In this document: one piece after another, positions 18,494 through 26,899 of the stretch | Layout of the letters: every line of letters begins with the position of its first letter | Numbering within the stretch: the first letter of the stretch is position 1 | Assembly (NCBI GenBank): GCA_020161655.1 | Contig: JAIUPC010000010.1 | Location: 1-46,925, forward strand | DNA: 46,925 bases | Source: Pseudomonadota bacterium | GTDB taxonomy: Bacteria > Pseudomonadota > Alphaproteobacteria > Rhodobacterales > Rhodobacteraceae | Direction of reading: 5' to 3' | Translations under genes and position numbers: made by a program | The notes under the pieces: model-generated | Database searches by the model: none | Told to the model about the DNA's origin: nothing | What the model saw: only the letters and a program-made list of their open reading frames with translations

Positions 18494-19005
18494 ACCCCGG
18501 CCACCGTCGCCTGATCCTTACCCGCCACGCGAAGTCCTCTTGGGACGATCCCGCCATGGCCGACCACGACCGGCCCCTGAACGCGCGGGGGACGCGGGCG
18601 GCGCTTGAACTCGGGCACTGGCTGCATTCGCGGGGCTATGAACCTGACGAGGTGCTGTGCTCAGGCGCGCTCCGCACGCGGGAAACCTGGTCCGTCGCCG
18701 CTGCAGCCCCGCTGGAAGTGACGCCGAGGATCAAGTTCCTCGACAACCTCTACCACGCCGGCCCCGACGTGATGCTGGCGGTGCTGCGCCGTGCGACCGG
18801 CGACTGCGTGATGATGATCGGCCACAATCCCGGTATTGGTGAACTTGCCCAGCGGCTGGTGTCGCGCGCGCCTTCGCGGCCCGACTTCCTGAAATACCCG
18901 ACCGCCGCGACGCTCGTCGTCGATTTCGAGGTTGCCGACTGGTCGGAGGCGGCACCCGGCAGGGGTAGCGTTCTCGACTTCTTCGTGCCCGAAGGTGTTC
19001 GCTGA
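18490..19005 (+). CDS. sixA: SixA-type histidine phosphatase
   Basis: The 171-residue branch-1 histidine phosphatase has the catalytic motif LTRHAKSSWDD (H13) near the N-terminus and the second histidine in IGHNPG. SixA enzymes dephosphorylate phosphohistidine on HPt or PTS proteins such as NPr. No HPt protein is nearby, so the true substrate is unknown. The ATG at 18490 overlaps the ferredoxin-like stop. It is last in the argB unit and followed by a strong terminator. Confidence 0.85.
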   Translation: MNPGHRRLILTRHAKSSWDDPAMADHDRPLNARGTRAALELGHWLHSRGYEPDEVLCSGALRTRETWSVAAAAPLEVTPRIKFLDNLYHAGPDVMLAVLRRATGDCVMMIGHNPGIGELAQRLVSRAPSRPDFLKYPTAATLVVDFEVADWSEAAPGRGSVLDFFVPEGVR

Positions 19006-19014
19006 CCAAAGCAA

Positions 19015-19038
19015 AACCCCGGCCCTGCGGCCGGGGTT
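19015..19038. terminator. Bidirectional terminator between sixA and bztD
   Basis: AACCCCGGCC (19015-19024), CTGC loop, GGCCGGGGTT (19029-19038): a perfect 10-bp stem with A-rich bases on the left and a short T-rich flank on the right. It serves the two convergent units. Confidence 0.85.
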
Positions 19039-19057
19039 CTCCGTTCCGCAACCCTGA

Positions 19058-19846
19058 TCAGTGGCCGAGGATCTGGCTCAGGAACAGCTTCGTCCGCTCG
19101 CTCTTCGGGTTGTTGAAGAACTCGTAAGGCTCGTTCTGTTCGACGATCTGGCCCTGATCCATGAAGATGACGCGGTTCGCCACGGCCTGGGCAAAGCCCA
19201 TCTCGTGGGTCACGCAGAGCATCGTCATGCCCTCTTCGGCGAGCTCGATCATGGTGTCGAGCACTTCCTTGATCATCTCGGGGTCAAGCGCCGAGGTCGG
19301 TTCGTCGAAAAGCATGATCCGCGGCCGCATGCAGAGCGATCGCGCGATCGCCACCCGCTGCTGCTGGCCGCCCGACAGCTGGCCGGGGTATTTGTGCGCC
19401 TGTTCGGGGATCTTGACCTTGCCGAGGAAGTACATCGCGGTTTCCTCGGCTTCCTTCCGCGGGGTCTTCCTGACCCAGATCGGCGCCAGCGTCAGGTTCT
19501 CGAGGATCGTCAGATGCGGGAAGAGGTTGAAGTGCTGGAACACCATGCCAACCTCGGATCGCACCTTGTCGATGTTCTTGAGGTCTGATGTGAGTTCCGT
19601 CCCGTCGACGACGATCTTGCCCGACTGATGTTCCTCAAGCCGGTTGATGCAGCGGATCAGCGTCGACTTGCCGGAACCGGACGGCCCCGCGATGACGATG
19701 CGCTCGCCGCGCTGCACAGTCAGGTCGATGTCGCGCAGGACATGGAACGTCCCGTACCACTTGTTCATCCGGGCGATTTCGATGGCGACCTCATCGCTCA
19801 CCTGCATCTGGCTGCGGTCGACCTTGCGGTTGATGGCTTCGGACAT
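19058..19846 (-). CDS. bztD: Glutamate/glutamine/aspartate/asparagine ABC transporter, ATPase
   Basis: The 262-residue cytoplasmic ATPase powers polar amino acid uptake. The Walker A is GPSGSGKST (54-62), the signature LSGGQQQR, the Walker B IMLFDEP with TSALDPEM, and the H-loop [20 protein letters not shown] is typical of the GlnQ/AapP/BztD group. It is the last gene of the leftward bztABCD cluster, 10 bp after bztC. The gene order and long permeases match Bzt of Rhodobacter, hence the symbol; AapP is the rhizobial name. Confidence 0.93.
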   Translation of the reverse strand: MSEAINRKVDRSQMQVSDEVAIEIARMNKWYGTFHVLRDIDLTVQRGERIVIAGPSGSGKSTLIRCINRLEEHQSGKIVVDGTELTSDLKNIDKVRSEVGMVFQHFNLFPHLTILENLTLAPIWVRKTPRKEAEETAMYFLGKVKIPEQAHKYPGQLSGGQQQRVAIARSLCMRPRIMLFDEPTSALDPEMIKEVLDTMIELAEEGMTMLCVTHEMGFAQAVANRVIFMDQGQIVEQNEPYEFFNNPKSERTKLFLSQILGH

Positions 19847-19856
19847 GTTGCGCTCC

Positions 19857-21305
19857 TTAACGGTGGTCGCGCTTCAGCTTGCGCTCGAGATACATCGAGT
19901 AGCGCGACATGCTGAAGCAGACGATGAAGAAGATGACGCCGACGAAGATCAAGGGCTCCCAGTAGATGCCCTTCCAGTTGATGTCGGCGCGGACGATCTT
20001 TGTGATGCCCTGCAGGGGGTCGGCAAGGCCCACAAGGGCGACCAGAGTCGTGTCCTTGAAGAGGCCGATGAAGCTGCTGACGATGCCGGGGATCGAGATT
20101 TTCAGCGCCTGCGGCATGATGATGAGCCGCTGCGCCTGCCAGTAGTCAAGGCCCAGCGCATCCGCCGCCTCGTACTGGCCGCGCGGCAGGGCGGCAAGCC
20201 CGCCGCGGATCACCTCGGCGATATAGGCCGAGGCGAAAAGCGTCACGAGGATGATGACCCGCAGGATCAGGTCGAAGTTCGTCTGCGGCGGCAGGAAGTA
20301 CTGCAGCAGCAGCGAGGCCACGAAGAGCATGGTGATAAGCGGAACACCCCGGATGAACTCGATGAAGCCGACCGAGAGCGTCTTCACCAGGAGCATATCC
20401 GACCGCCGCCCGAGCGCCAGAAGGATGCCGAGCGGCAGCGATGCCGCGATGGCGGTCACGCCGATGACGAAAGCCAGAAGGAAGCCGCCGAACTGGTCGC
20501 TGTCGACCGATGGCAGCCCCGCCGGCAGGAATTCGTGCAGGACGGTCGTCACCTTGGTCTGAACCACCAGCCACCACATCGCCGCGACGACAAGGCCAAC
20601 CCCCGCCGCCACGACGACGCCGAGCTTCTTTTGCAGGAGCGACCAGACCGCCCCGAAGATCGCGAAACCGGCGAGCGCCCCGATCGGTCCCCAGACAGAG
20701 CCACCCCAGAGCAGGAAGAAGCCCACGGCCGGGAACAGGATCGTGACCCAGACGAGCTTCGTCGGCGCCGCGGCTGCGACCGCGAAGATCGCCGCGAAGA
20801 CCCCCACGGCGACGAGGAGATGCGCCGCGTCGGTGCCGACCCCGATCAGGGCCAGCACCATCAACACGCCGACGATGCCGACCATCAGCATGTTGATGCG
20901 CCGCAGGCCGTAATAGAGGACCGGCGCGAGGGCGACGATCATCAGCGCGAAGGCGAGGACGGGGCGCCAGTACTGGTCCATCGGGTAGAAGCCGAACAGG
21001 AACTGGTGCCAGCGTTCACGGATCATCGCCCAGCAGGCGCCATGCGCGTCGGGCCCGGCCATGGCCGCGACAGCCTCGCGGCACTCGGCGAGAGAGTTTG
21101 CGTCCCAGACACCGTAGAGGAGCCAGGGAAGCGCCCTTTTGACGATCAGGAATACGGACAGGAGGCCGAGAAGCGTCAGGATGGAGTTCATCCATCCCGA
21201 GAAGAGGTTTTCATGCAACCACTTCACGATGCCGCGTTCGGAAAGCGGCGGTTCCTGCTGCGGCAGCATCTCGGTCCGGGCGAAGGCGATGGAGCTCTCG
21301 GTCAT
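19857..21305 (-). CDS. bztC: Amino acid ABC transporter permease (BztC/AapM type)
   Basis: The 482-residue membrane protein has the C-terminal half of a classic HisM/GlnP-type permease. Its EAA coupling loop is [24 protein letters not shown], and [11 protein letters not shown] lies upstream. The N-terminal half is a long extension with about seven further hydrophobic segments and a loop containing two cysteines (ECREAV, HGACWAM), as in BztC/AapM. It pairs with BztB to form the channel. Its start is 1 bp from the bztB stop, so the two are tightly coupled. Confidence 0.92.
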   Translation of the reverse strand: MTESSIAFARTEMLPQQEPPLSERGIVKWLHENLFSGWMNSILTLLGLLSVFLIVKRALPWLLYGVWDANSLAECREAVAAMAGPDAHGACWAMIRERWHQFLFGFYPMDQYWRPVLAFALMIVALAPVLYYGLRRINMLMVGIVGVLMVLALIGVGTDAAHLLVAVGVFAAIFAVAAAAPTKLVWVTILFPAVGFFLLWGGSVWGPIGALAGFAIFGAVWSLLQKKLGVVVAAGVGLVVAAMWWLVVQTKVTTVLHEFLPAGLPSVDSDQFGGFLLAFVIGVTAIAASLPLGILLALGRRSDMLLVKTLSVGFIEFIRGVPLITMLFVASLLLQYFLPPQTNFDLILRVIILVTLFASAYIAEVIRGGLAALPRGQYEAADALGLDYWQAQRLIIMPQALKISIPGIVSSFIGLFKDTTLVALVGLADPLQGITKIVRADINWKGIYWEPLIFVGVIFFIVCFSMSRYSMYLERKLKRDHR

Positions 21306-21306
21306 C

Positions 21307-22707
21307 TCAGCGCTCCTTCAGCTTCATGGCCGTGTTGAAGACGTTCATCAGCGACGAGATGATGAGGCTGAGAATGAGGTAGATCAGCATCATCAGGAGC
21401 ATGCATTCAAGCTCCCGCCCGGTCTGGTTCAGGGTGATGCCGCCAAGGGTGCCCTTGAGGTCGAGGTAGCTGATCGCCATGCCCAGTGTCGTGTTCTTGG
21501 TCAGGTTCAGGTACTGGCTGATGAGCGGCGGTATGATGACGCGCAGCGCCTGCGGCAGGATCACAAGCCGCATCGTCTTGCCGGGCCTCAGGCCCAGCGC
21601 ATAGGCCGCCTCGGTCTGCCCGCGCGAGATGGCGAGGATGCCGCCCCGCACCGCCTCGGCGATATAGGCGCCGGTATAGAGCGAGAGCGCGATCAGCAGG
21701 GCCGTGAAGGAATGGGCGACGTTGATGCCGCCGACGATGTTGAAACCCTTGGACACCCCGAATTCGTCGGTGGCGAAGCCCGGGATTTCCCAGTGCAGGC
21801 CCATCGCCCAGAGAAGCAGGGACACCGGAAGAACGATGATCGCGAGGTTCTTCCACCAGATCACGGGGCGCACCCCGGTCTCTTCCTGAATCGCTGCGGC
21901 CCGGCGCGACAGTTTCCTGCTGACAAAGATCGAAGCAGCCAGGAGGGCAAAGACGGCAAGGACCGAGAAGCTGATCGGGACGCCGGCCACCTCGAAACCA
22001 CCGAGAGGACGGCTGAGAAGCGGCATTGGAATGTTGGACCCGCGGTTGGTGACGGCGACCGTGCCGAAAAAGATCTCGGTCTGGGGCGGCTCTATTCCGG
22101 CCGCTTCAAGTTCGTCAGCGTAGCTGCTGACCATCCGCGGCGTCACCTTGAAGTCCGGCGGCAGCGTCTCGCCCTCTTCGGTCATCTTCTGCTTGACCAG
22201 TTCGACCATCGGCGCCGTGATCTTGTAATCCTTCGGCTCTGGCCGGGTTTCGGAAAAGACCGTGAAGGCGAGGATGATCCAGAGGAGCAGCGGCACGTTG
22301 CGGAATATCTCGACATAGACGGTCATGATCCGCGCGACGAGCCAGTTGTTCGAAAGCCGGAGAACACCCGCGAAGACACCGATGATGGTGGCGAGTATGC
22401 AGCCGAAGAAGGCCACCACCAGCGTGTTCAGCAGCCCGACGACGGCGGCACGTCCATGGGTGCTGTCGTTGGTATAGGGGATCAGCTGCTGGTCGATGTC
22501 GTAGCCAGCGCGGTTCCACAGGAAGCTGAAGTTGATGTCCTTGTCCTTGGCGGCAAGGTTCTTGATCGTGTTGTCGGTCAACCAGCCGACGAACAAGAGC
22601 GCGAGGATCAGAACGATCACCTGAATGGTGATCGAGCGGAACCGCGTATCGTATATGAGCATGCTCAGCCGAAAGGATTCCTTCGGCGCTTCAGCAACAT
22701 AGGCCAT
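21307..22707 (-). CDS. bztB: Amino acid ABC transporter permease (BztB/AapQ type)
   Basis: The 466-residue permease has a first TM at about 26-46 and a periplasmic segment before NTLVVAFFGCILATIIGVF. A roughly 180-residue insertion, partly soluble (about 170-240) and partly membrane (about 240-310), precedes the canonical core with its EAA loop (TEAAYALGLRPGKTMRLVIL). Large insertions are characteristic of Bzt/Aap permeases. It is 129 bp after bztA, with a strong hairpin in between, suggesting lower permease than binding-protein expression. Confidence 0.92.
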   Translation of the reverse strand: MAYVAEAPKESFRLSMLIYDTRFRSITIQVIVLILALLFVGWLTDNTIKNLAAKDKDINFSFLWNRAGYDIDQQLIPYTNDSTHGRAAVVGLLNTLVVAFFGCILATIIGVFAGVLRLSNNWLVARIMTVYVEIFRNVPLLLWIILAFTVFSETRPEPKDYKITAPMVELVKQKMTEEGETLPPDFKVTPRMVSSYADELEAAGIEPPQTEIFFGTVAVTNRGSNIPMPLLSRPLGGFEVAGVPISFSVLAVFALLAASIFVSRKLSRRAAAIQEETGVRPVIWWKNLAIIVLPVSLLLWAMGLHWEIPGFATDEFGVSKGFNIVGGINVAHSFTALLIALSLYTGAYIAEAVRGGILAISRGQTEAAYALGLRPGKTMRLVILPQALRVIIPPLISQYLNLTKNTTLGMAISYLDLKGTLGGITLNQTGRELECMLLMMLIYLILSLIISSLMNVFNTAMKLKER

Positions 22708-22799
22708 GCAGATCCCCCTGGGTCAGCCGCTCCGGCTTATCCGGAGGTTATCGGGGTCTTTTGCCCCGTACTGGCTGGTCGTCGTGTTTACCTGTGAAA

Positions 22800-22826
22800 T
22801 GGGGCGCGCCGGCCAGGCGCGCCCCA
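22800..22826 (-). terminator. Hairpin between bztA and bztB
   Basis: TGGGGCGCGCC (22800-22810), GGCCA loop, GGCGCGCCCCA (22816-22826): a perfect 11-bp stem just downstream of the bztA stop. It has no T run, so it more likely protects the 3' end of bztA mRNA or causes partial termination. This is a common way to make excess binding protein. Confidence 0.65.
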
Positions 22827-22836
22827 CAAAGTCAGA

Positions 22837-23853
22837 TCAACGGAACGGCGGTGCGTACTGGAGGCCGCCCTGCGTCCAGAGCGCGTTCAGGCCGCGCGCA
22901 AGACCGATCGGGGTCGACTCGCCGATGTTGGCGGCGAAGATCTCGCCATAGTTGCCGCTGGCGGCGATGGCGCGCTTGCCCCAGTCCTTGTCGAGACCCA
23001 TCATCGCGCCGAGGTCGCCCTCAAGCCCGAGCAGGCGCTTGACTTCCGGGTTCTGGGTCGAGCCGGCAACTTCCTCGACGTTGGCCGAGGTGATGCCCAT
23101 CTCTTCGGCGGCGACCAATGCGTAGAAGGTCCAGCGCACGATGTCGCCCCAGTTGTTGTCGCCATGACGGACGACCGGGCCGAGCGGCTCCTTGGAGATG
23201 ATCTCCGGCAGGATGATGTGGTTCTCGGCATCCGGCAGCGTCGCGCGGGTCGCGGCGAGGCCCGAGGCGTCGGTGGTGAAGGCGTCGCAGGCGCCGGCCA
23301 CATACTGGCGCTGCGCCTCGGCGTCATCGGCCACGGTCACCGGCGTGTAGGTGATGTTGTTTTCCTTGAAGAAGTCGGCAAGGTTCAGTTCCGTCGTGGT
23401 GCCGGTCTGGATGCAGACCGTGGCCCCGTCGAGTTCCTTGGCCGAAGCGACGCCGAGGTCCTTTTTCACCATGAAGCCCTGGCCGTCGTAGTAGTTGACG
23501 GCCACGAAATCGAGCTTCAGGTCGTTGTCGCGCGAATAGGTCCAGGTGGAGTTCCGGGCCAGCATGTCGACTTCACCCGAAGCAAGCGCGGTGAAGCGGG
23601 TTTCGCCGGTGGTGGGCGTGTACTTCACCTTGGACGCGTCACCCAGAACAGCCGCCGCGACCGCCTTGCAGATGGCGACGTCGAAGCCGGTGTAGTTGCC
23701 GGTCGCATCAGGCGCGCCAAAGCCGGTCAGGCCGGTGTTCACGCCGCAGTTCAGCACGCCGCGCGCTTTCACGTCGTCGAGAGTCGCCGCCGAAGCGTAG
23801 CCGGCCAGAAGGGCCGCGCCCGCGAGCGTCCCGAGGAAAACGGATCTTTTCAT
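22837..23853 (-). CDS. bztA: Periplasmic amino acid-binding protein of the Bzt system
   Basis: The 338-residue protein has a Sec signal peptide, about residues 1-22 (MKRS, hydrophobic core, cleavage after YASA). The family-3 solute-binding fold follows: VKARGVLNCGVNTGLTGFGA, GFDVAICKAVAAAVLGD, the ligand arginine region LARNSTWTYSRD and FKENNITYTPV. It captures glutamate, glutamine, aspartate or asparagine and feeds BztBCD. It is first in the cluster; AGGAAGAGGTAAGTATG gives a strong ribosome site. Confidence 0.94.
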   Translation of the reverse strand: MKRSVFLGTLAGAALLAGYASAATLDDVKARGVLNCGVNTGLTGFGAPDATGNYTGFDVAICKAVAAAVLGDASKVKYTPTTGETRFTALASGEVDMLARNSTWTYSRDNDLKLDFVAVNYYDGQGFMVKKDLGVASAKELDGATVCIQTGTTTELNLADFFKENNITYTPVTVADDAEAQRQYVAGACDAFTTDASGLAATRATLPDAENHIILPEIISKEPLGPVVRHGDNNWGDIVRWTFYALVAAEEMGITSANVEEVAGSTQNPEVKRLLGLEGDLGAMMGLDKDWGKRAIAASGNYGEIFAANIGESTPIGLARGLNALWTQGGLQYAPPFR

Positions 23854-23899
23854 ACTTACCTCTTCCTGAGTTTCTGCCCACTTCGGGGCAGGTGATAGG

Positions 23900-23976
23900 T
23901 CAGGTTGTCCTGACGCAGATGTTAGGGGTTTACCCCCAGTGCCGGTCAGTTAGGACCGTTGGGCGCGGCGCGTCAA
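23900..23976 (-). promoter_or_regulatory. bztA upstream region with two inverted repeats and a possible -35
   Basis: TCAGG-TTGT-CCTGA (23900-23913) and GGGG-TTTA-CCCC (23925-23936) are perfect short inverted repeats in the bztA leader. A strong -35 match TTGACG lies at 23976-23971 on the leftward strand, but the -10 about 17 bp on (CTAACT) is poor. The repeats may be operators or leader hairpins. I see no NtrC-type TGCACC-N5-GGTGCA site. Confidence 0.4.
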
Positions 23977-24054
23977 GTGACCTTGCGGTTGCGCGCCGGT
24001 GTTTATGCCGAGAAATGAGGCAGGGTTGCCGTCAGCCCAAGAGCCGACGCCTGG

Positions 24055-24774
24055 TCAACGGGCAGCATTGCGAAGGTAAGTCCAGAATCGGTGCGCGTGC
24101 AGAAAATCCCGCCGTCTCGTTTCTGCGGCCTGTTCCGCCTCTTCGTCGCTGCCCCAAAGCTCCGCCTGCCAGTCATCGTCGATCCGCGACAGCCGCCAAA
24201 GCGCCTCGGGATCGCTGTCCGGCTCGGTCGCGGCCAACCCGATCAGGAGGGAGCCGGAGAGCGACACGAGGTCGTGCAGCGCGGTCAGATCGAAGGGTGT
24301 CATGGCATGGACGGCGGCGGTGAGCGGCTGCAGGCTCTGCTCCGGCTGCGCCACCGGCACGATGCCGGCAGTGGTGTTGAGTGCTGCGCCGTGCCGCTTC
24401 CGCGCCCAGTCGAGGATCGGGTCCCAGGCCTCCGCCTGCCGCCGGGAAAGTTCCTCCGGCCCCTCGGCCCGGTAGCAGACCAGATCCGAGCCGCCGTAGG
24501 CCGCGATCAGGTCGGCGACCTCGGCAAACTGCGGCGTCACCTTGTCCACCGCGGAATTGGCCGAGCGCGTGAACGGCATCTCGCGCGGGTCGACCTTGCC
24601 GTCCACGGCGCGCCATTCTTCCGCGACCGCTTCGGCCAGTGCCCGCGATGGCACGGTAAGCGGCTGCTTGGCGGGAGTGCGGAGCGGGCGGGCGTCAAGC
24701 CTGATGCCGTAACCGCCCGGAACCTGATCCACCGCCACGTCTTTCCAGAACCGCCGCGCCGTCCAGCCGCTCAT
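24055..24774 (-). CDS. ATP12-family F1-ATPase assembly chaperone
   Basis: The 239-residue protein has the ATP12 signature FWKDVAVDQVPGGYGIRLDARPLRTP at the N-terminus. LAEAVAEEWRAVDGKVDPREMPFTRSANSAVDKV and DLVCYRAEGPEELSRRQAEAWDP follow. In mitochondria ATP12 holds the F1 alpha subunit during assembly; alphaproteobacteria keep the homologue. Its ATG overlaps the stop of the HAD gene (ATGA). It is the last gene of rarA-crcB-rluC-HAD-ATP12. The ATP synthase genes are not in the window. Confidence 0.92.
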   Translation of the reverse strand: MSGWTARRFWKDVAVDQVPGGYGIRLDARPLRTPAKQPLTVPSRALAEAVAEEWRAVDGKVDPREMPFTRSANSAVDKVTPQFAEVADLIAAYGGSDLVCYRAEGPEELSRRQAEAWDPILDWARKRHGAALNTTAGIVPVAQPEQSLQPLTAAVHAMTPFDLTALHDLVSLSGSLLIGLAATEPDSDPEALWRLSRIDDDWQAELWGSDEEAEQAAETRRRDFLHAHRFWTYLRNAAR

Positions 24775-25442
24775 GCCCGCCTCCAGATTGCGTCCAGTGC
24801 CGCTGGCACGTCACGCGCCTGCGTCACGATCCGGTCCGCGCCTGACTGCACCAGCGCCTCGACCGGGTGATAGCCCCAGCTGACGCCTATGGTCGCAATG
24901 CCGGCGGCGCGGCCCATCTCAATGTCAAAGGTGGTATCGCCGATCATCACCGTCTGATCTGGTGCGACCCCGGTTTCCGCCATCGCGGACAAAAGCATCG
25001 AGGGGTGCGGCTTTGACGGGTGATCGTCGGCAACCTGCTGGGTGACAAAGACCCCGTCGAGCGCATGGCCCTGCAGAAGCAGGTTCAGGCCACGGCGCGA
25101 CTTTCCGGTGGCGATCCCGAGGAGCGTGTCGGGTGTAGCCGAAAGCCCGGCGATCAGCGCGCCGATGCCATCGTAAAGTGGCGCGAGCTTGCGGGAACGC
25201 TCGGCCATGAAGGTGGCCTTGTAGGCCTCGACCAGCCGCGCCTGCGCTTCAACCGGCTGATCCGGGACCAGCCGCGCCATTGCCACCGGCAGGGACAGCC
25301 CGACGATGGCAAGAACGGCGCCGTGGTCCGGGCAGGGCAGGCCCTCGGCGGCAAAGGCGCCCGCCATCGCCGCGACGATCAGGTCCTGACTGTCGCAGAG
25401 CGTGCCGTCCACGTCGAAGATCACGAGCCTTTGGCGGCTCAT
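24771..25442 (-). CDS. HAD-IA family hydrolase, phosphoglycolate phosphatase-like
   Basis: The 223-residue HAD phosphatase has the nucleophile motif FDVDGTLCDS (D10, D12), motif II GIATGKS, the lysine in HPSKPHPSML and the acidic motif IGDTTFDIEMG. An alpha-helical cap lies between motif I and motif II. It resembles Gph-like enzymes, but the substrate is not fixed by sequence. The start overlaps the stop of the pseudouridine synthase gene (ATGA), so it is translationally coupled. Confidence 0.88.
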   Translation of the reverse strand: MSRQRLVIFDVDGTLCDSQDLIVAAMAGAFAAEGLPCPDHGAVLAIVGLSLPVAMARLVPDQPVEAQARLVEAYKATFMAERSRKLAPLYDGIGALIAGLSATPDTLLGIATGKSRRGLNLLLQGHALDGVFVTQQVADDHPSKPHPSMLLSAMAETGVAPDQTVMIGDTTFDIEMGRAAGIATIGVSWGYHPVEALVQSGADRIVTQARDVPAALDAIWRRA

Positions 25443-26491
25443 GCGTCGGTCTCGTCGAAGGGGTCGGCAGGGGCGTCGCCTTCGGTCCAGCCGACGGTTG
25501 CCCAGGTGCGCTTCATGTGATCCGGCAGGGGCGCGGTCAGGGTGATGCGCTTGCCGGTGATCGGATGGTCGAAAGAGATGGAGCGGGCGTGGAGATGCAG
25601 CTTGCGGCTGATCTCACCGCCAAGCTGCGCGCCCCAGCCATCGCCAAGGTTTTCCTGCCCCGAGCCGCCATACTTGCCGTCGCCGGCGATGGGATGGCCG
25701 ATCTCGGCCATATGGGCGCGAAGCTGATGCGTCCGCCCGGTGACAGGGACCAGCGCCACCCAGGCGGCGCGGGTGCCGAGCCCGTCGATGACGGCATAGT
25801 CGGTGGTCGCGCGCTTGGCGCCCTCGGTCTCACCGATCTTCGCCGGGTGGACGGCGATCATCTTTTCGCCCTCGCCACCCCGTCCATGCCCCGGCGCCTT
25901 CACCAGGCCGAAGCGGATCGTGCCCATCTTCGGATTGGGCATCCCGGCCACCGCCGCCCAGTAGATCTTCCGCGTCGTCCGCGCCCGGAAAGCTTCGGAC
26001 AAAGCCCGCGCGATACGGTCGGTGCGGGCAAGAAGGAGGACGCCCGAGGTGTCCTTGTCGAGACGGTGGACGAGCTTCGGGCGGTCCTTGAAGCCGAACA
26101 TCAAGGCACCGGTCAGGCCATCGACATGGCGGTTGCCCTGCCCCGACCCGCCCTGGCTTGGCAGGCCCGGCGGCTTGTTCAGCGCGATGATATGCTCATC
26201 CTTCCAGAGGACGGCGGCGCGGATCATCTCGGCATCCGATTCCGGAACCGCCGCCGCGCCACGCTTCGGCGCGCCGCCTTCGGTCTTCGGCAAGGGCGGC
26301 ACCCGCACCTCGGCCCCCGGCAGCACATGGGTCGATGCCTTGACCCGCCCGCCATCGACCCGGATCTGGCCGGTGCGGCAGAGCTTTTCGATGGCGCCTT
26401 GGGTGATCTCGGGGAAGCGCTTCTTCAGGAATCGGTCGAGCCGGCTTTCGCCCTCGGCCTCGCCCACGGTCAGGATACGCACACCGCTCAT
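25439..26491 (-). CDS. RluC/RluD-family pseudouridine synthase
   Basis: The 350-residue protein has an N-terminal S4 RNA-binding domain (about 16-64, RLDRFLKKRFPEITQGAIEK). The RluA-family catalytic domain follows, with HRLDKDTSG (catalytic D145), VTGRTHQLRAHM and HPIAGDGKYGG. It isomerises uridines in 23S rRNA; by the S4 domain and length it is most like RluC (positions 955/2504/2580 in E. coli), but RluD cannot be ruled out. The start overlaps the crcB stop. Confidence 0.88.
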   Translation of the reverse strand: MSGVRILTVGEAEGESRLDRFLKKRFPEITQGAIEKLCRTGQIRVDGGRVKASTHVLPGAEVRVPPLPKTEGGAPKRGAAAVPESDAEMIRAAVLWKDEHIIALNKPPGLPSQGGSGQGNRHVDGLTGALMFGFKDRPKLVHRLDKDTSGVLLLARTDRIARALSEAFRARTTRKIYWAAVAGMPNPKMGTIRFGLVKAPGHGRGGEGEKMIAVHPAKIGETEGAKRATTDYAVIDGLGTRAAWVALVPVTGRTHQLRAHMAEIGHPIAGDGKYGGSGQENLGDGWGAQLGGEISRKLHLHARSISFDHPITGKRITLTAPLPDHMKRTWATVGWTEGDAPADPFDETDA

Positions 26492-26868
26492 GCTACTACC
26501 AAGCGCATGAGGTGTATGCCGGCGACAAGGCTGAGAAGCGAGACGGCGACCGACAACCCGATGTAAAGCGCGGCAAGGTCATGCCGGCCCGTTTCCATCA
26601 GCCGCCAGGCTTCGAGCGAGAAGGAAGAGAAGGTGGTGAAGCCGCCAAGGATGCCGGTGGCGAGGAAGGCGTTCCAATGCGCCAGCCCCTTGACCCCGAG
26701 AAGAACAACCAGCACGCCCATGAGGAACGACCCCACGATGTTCACGGTGATGACGCCCAGGGGGAAGGCCTGCTCGCCAAAACCGCGCAGGATCGCCACA
26801 CCCGCGAGATAGCGGGCCGAGGCGCCGATTGCGCCGCCGAGGGCGACCTGGAGAAGCGTCTGGATCAT
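26488..26868 (-). CDS. crcB: Fluoride channel CrcB/Fluc
   Basis: The 126-residue protein has four TM helices. The GGFTTFSSFSLE segment carries the phenylalanine track and Na+ site, NIVGSFLMGVL supplies the conserved asparagine, and GGAIGASARY is the N-terminal Gly-rich/Arg motif. Fluc forms dual-topology dimers exporting fluoride. No fluoride riboswitch is visible in the 31-bp gap after rarA, so expression probably follows the operon. Confidence 0.93.
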   Translation of the reverse strand: MIQTLLQVALGGAIGASARYLAGVAILRGFGEQAFPLGVITVNIVGSFLMGVLVVLLGVKGLAHWNAFLATGILGGFTTFSSFSLEAWRLMETGRHDLAALYIGLSVAVSLLSLVAGIHLMRLVVA

Positions 26869-26899
26869 GGCGCTTTCCTCGTCCCAGTGCCGGGCAATG

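Noticed and set aside
19644-21338. Rightward 564-codon open frame, very rich in Asp/Arg/His
   Set aside because: Antisense of the bztC permease; its odd composition is what complementary membrane-protein codons give.
26869-26899. Fluoride riboswitch before crcB
   Set aside because: The gap to rarA is only 31 bp, too short for the aptamer, and no matching fold is visible.
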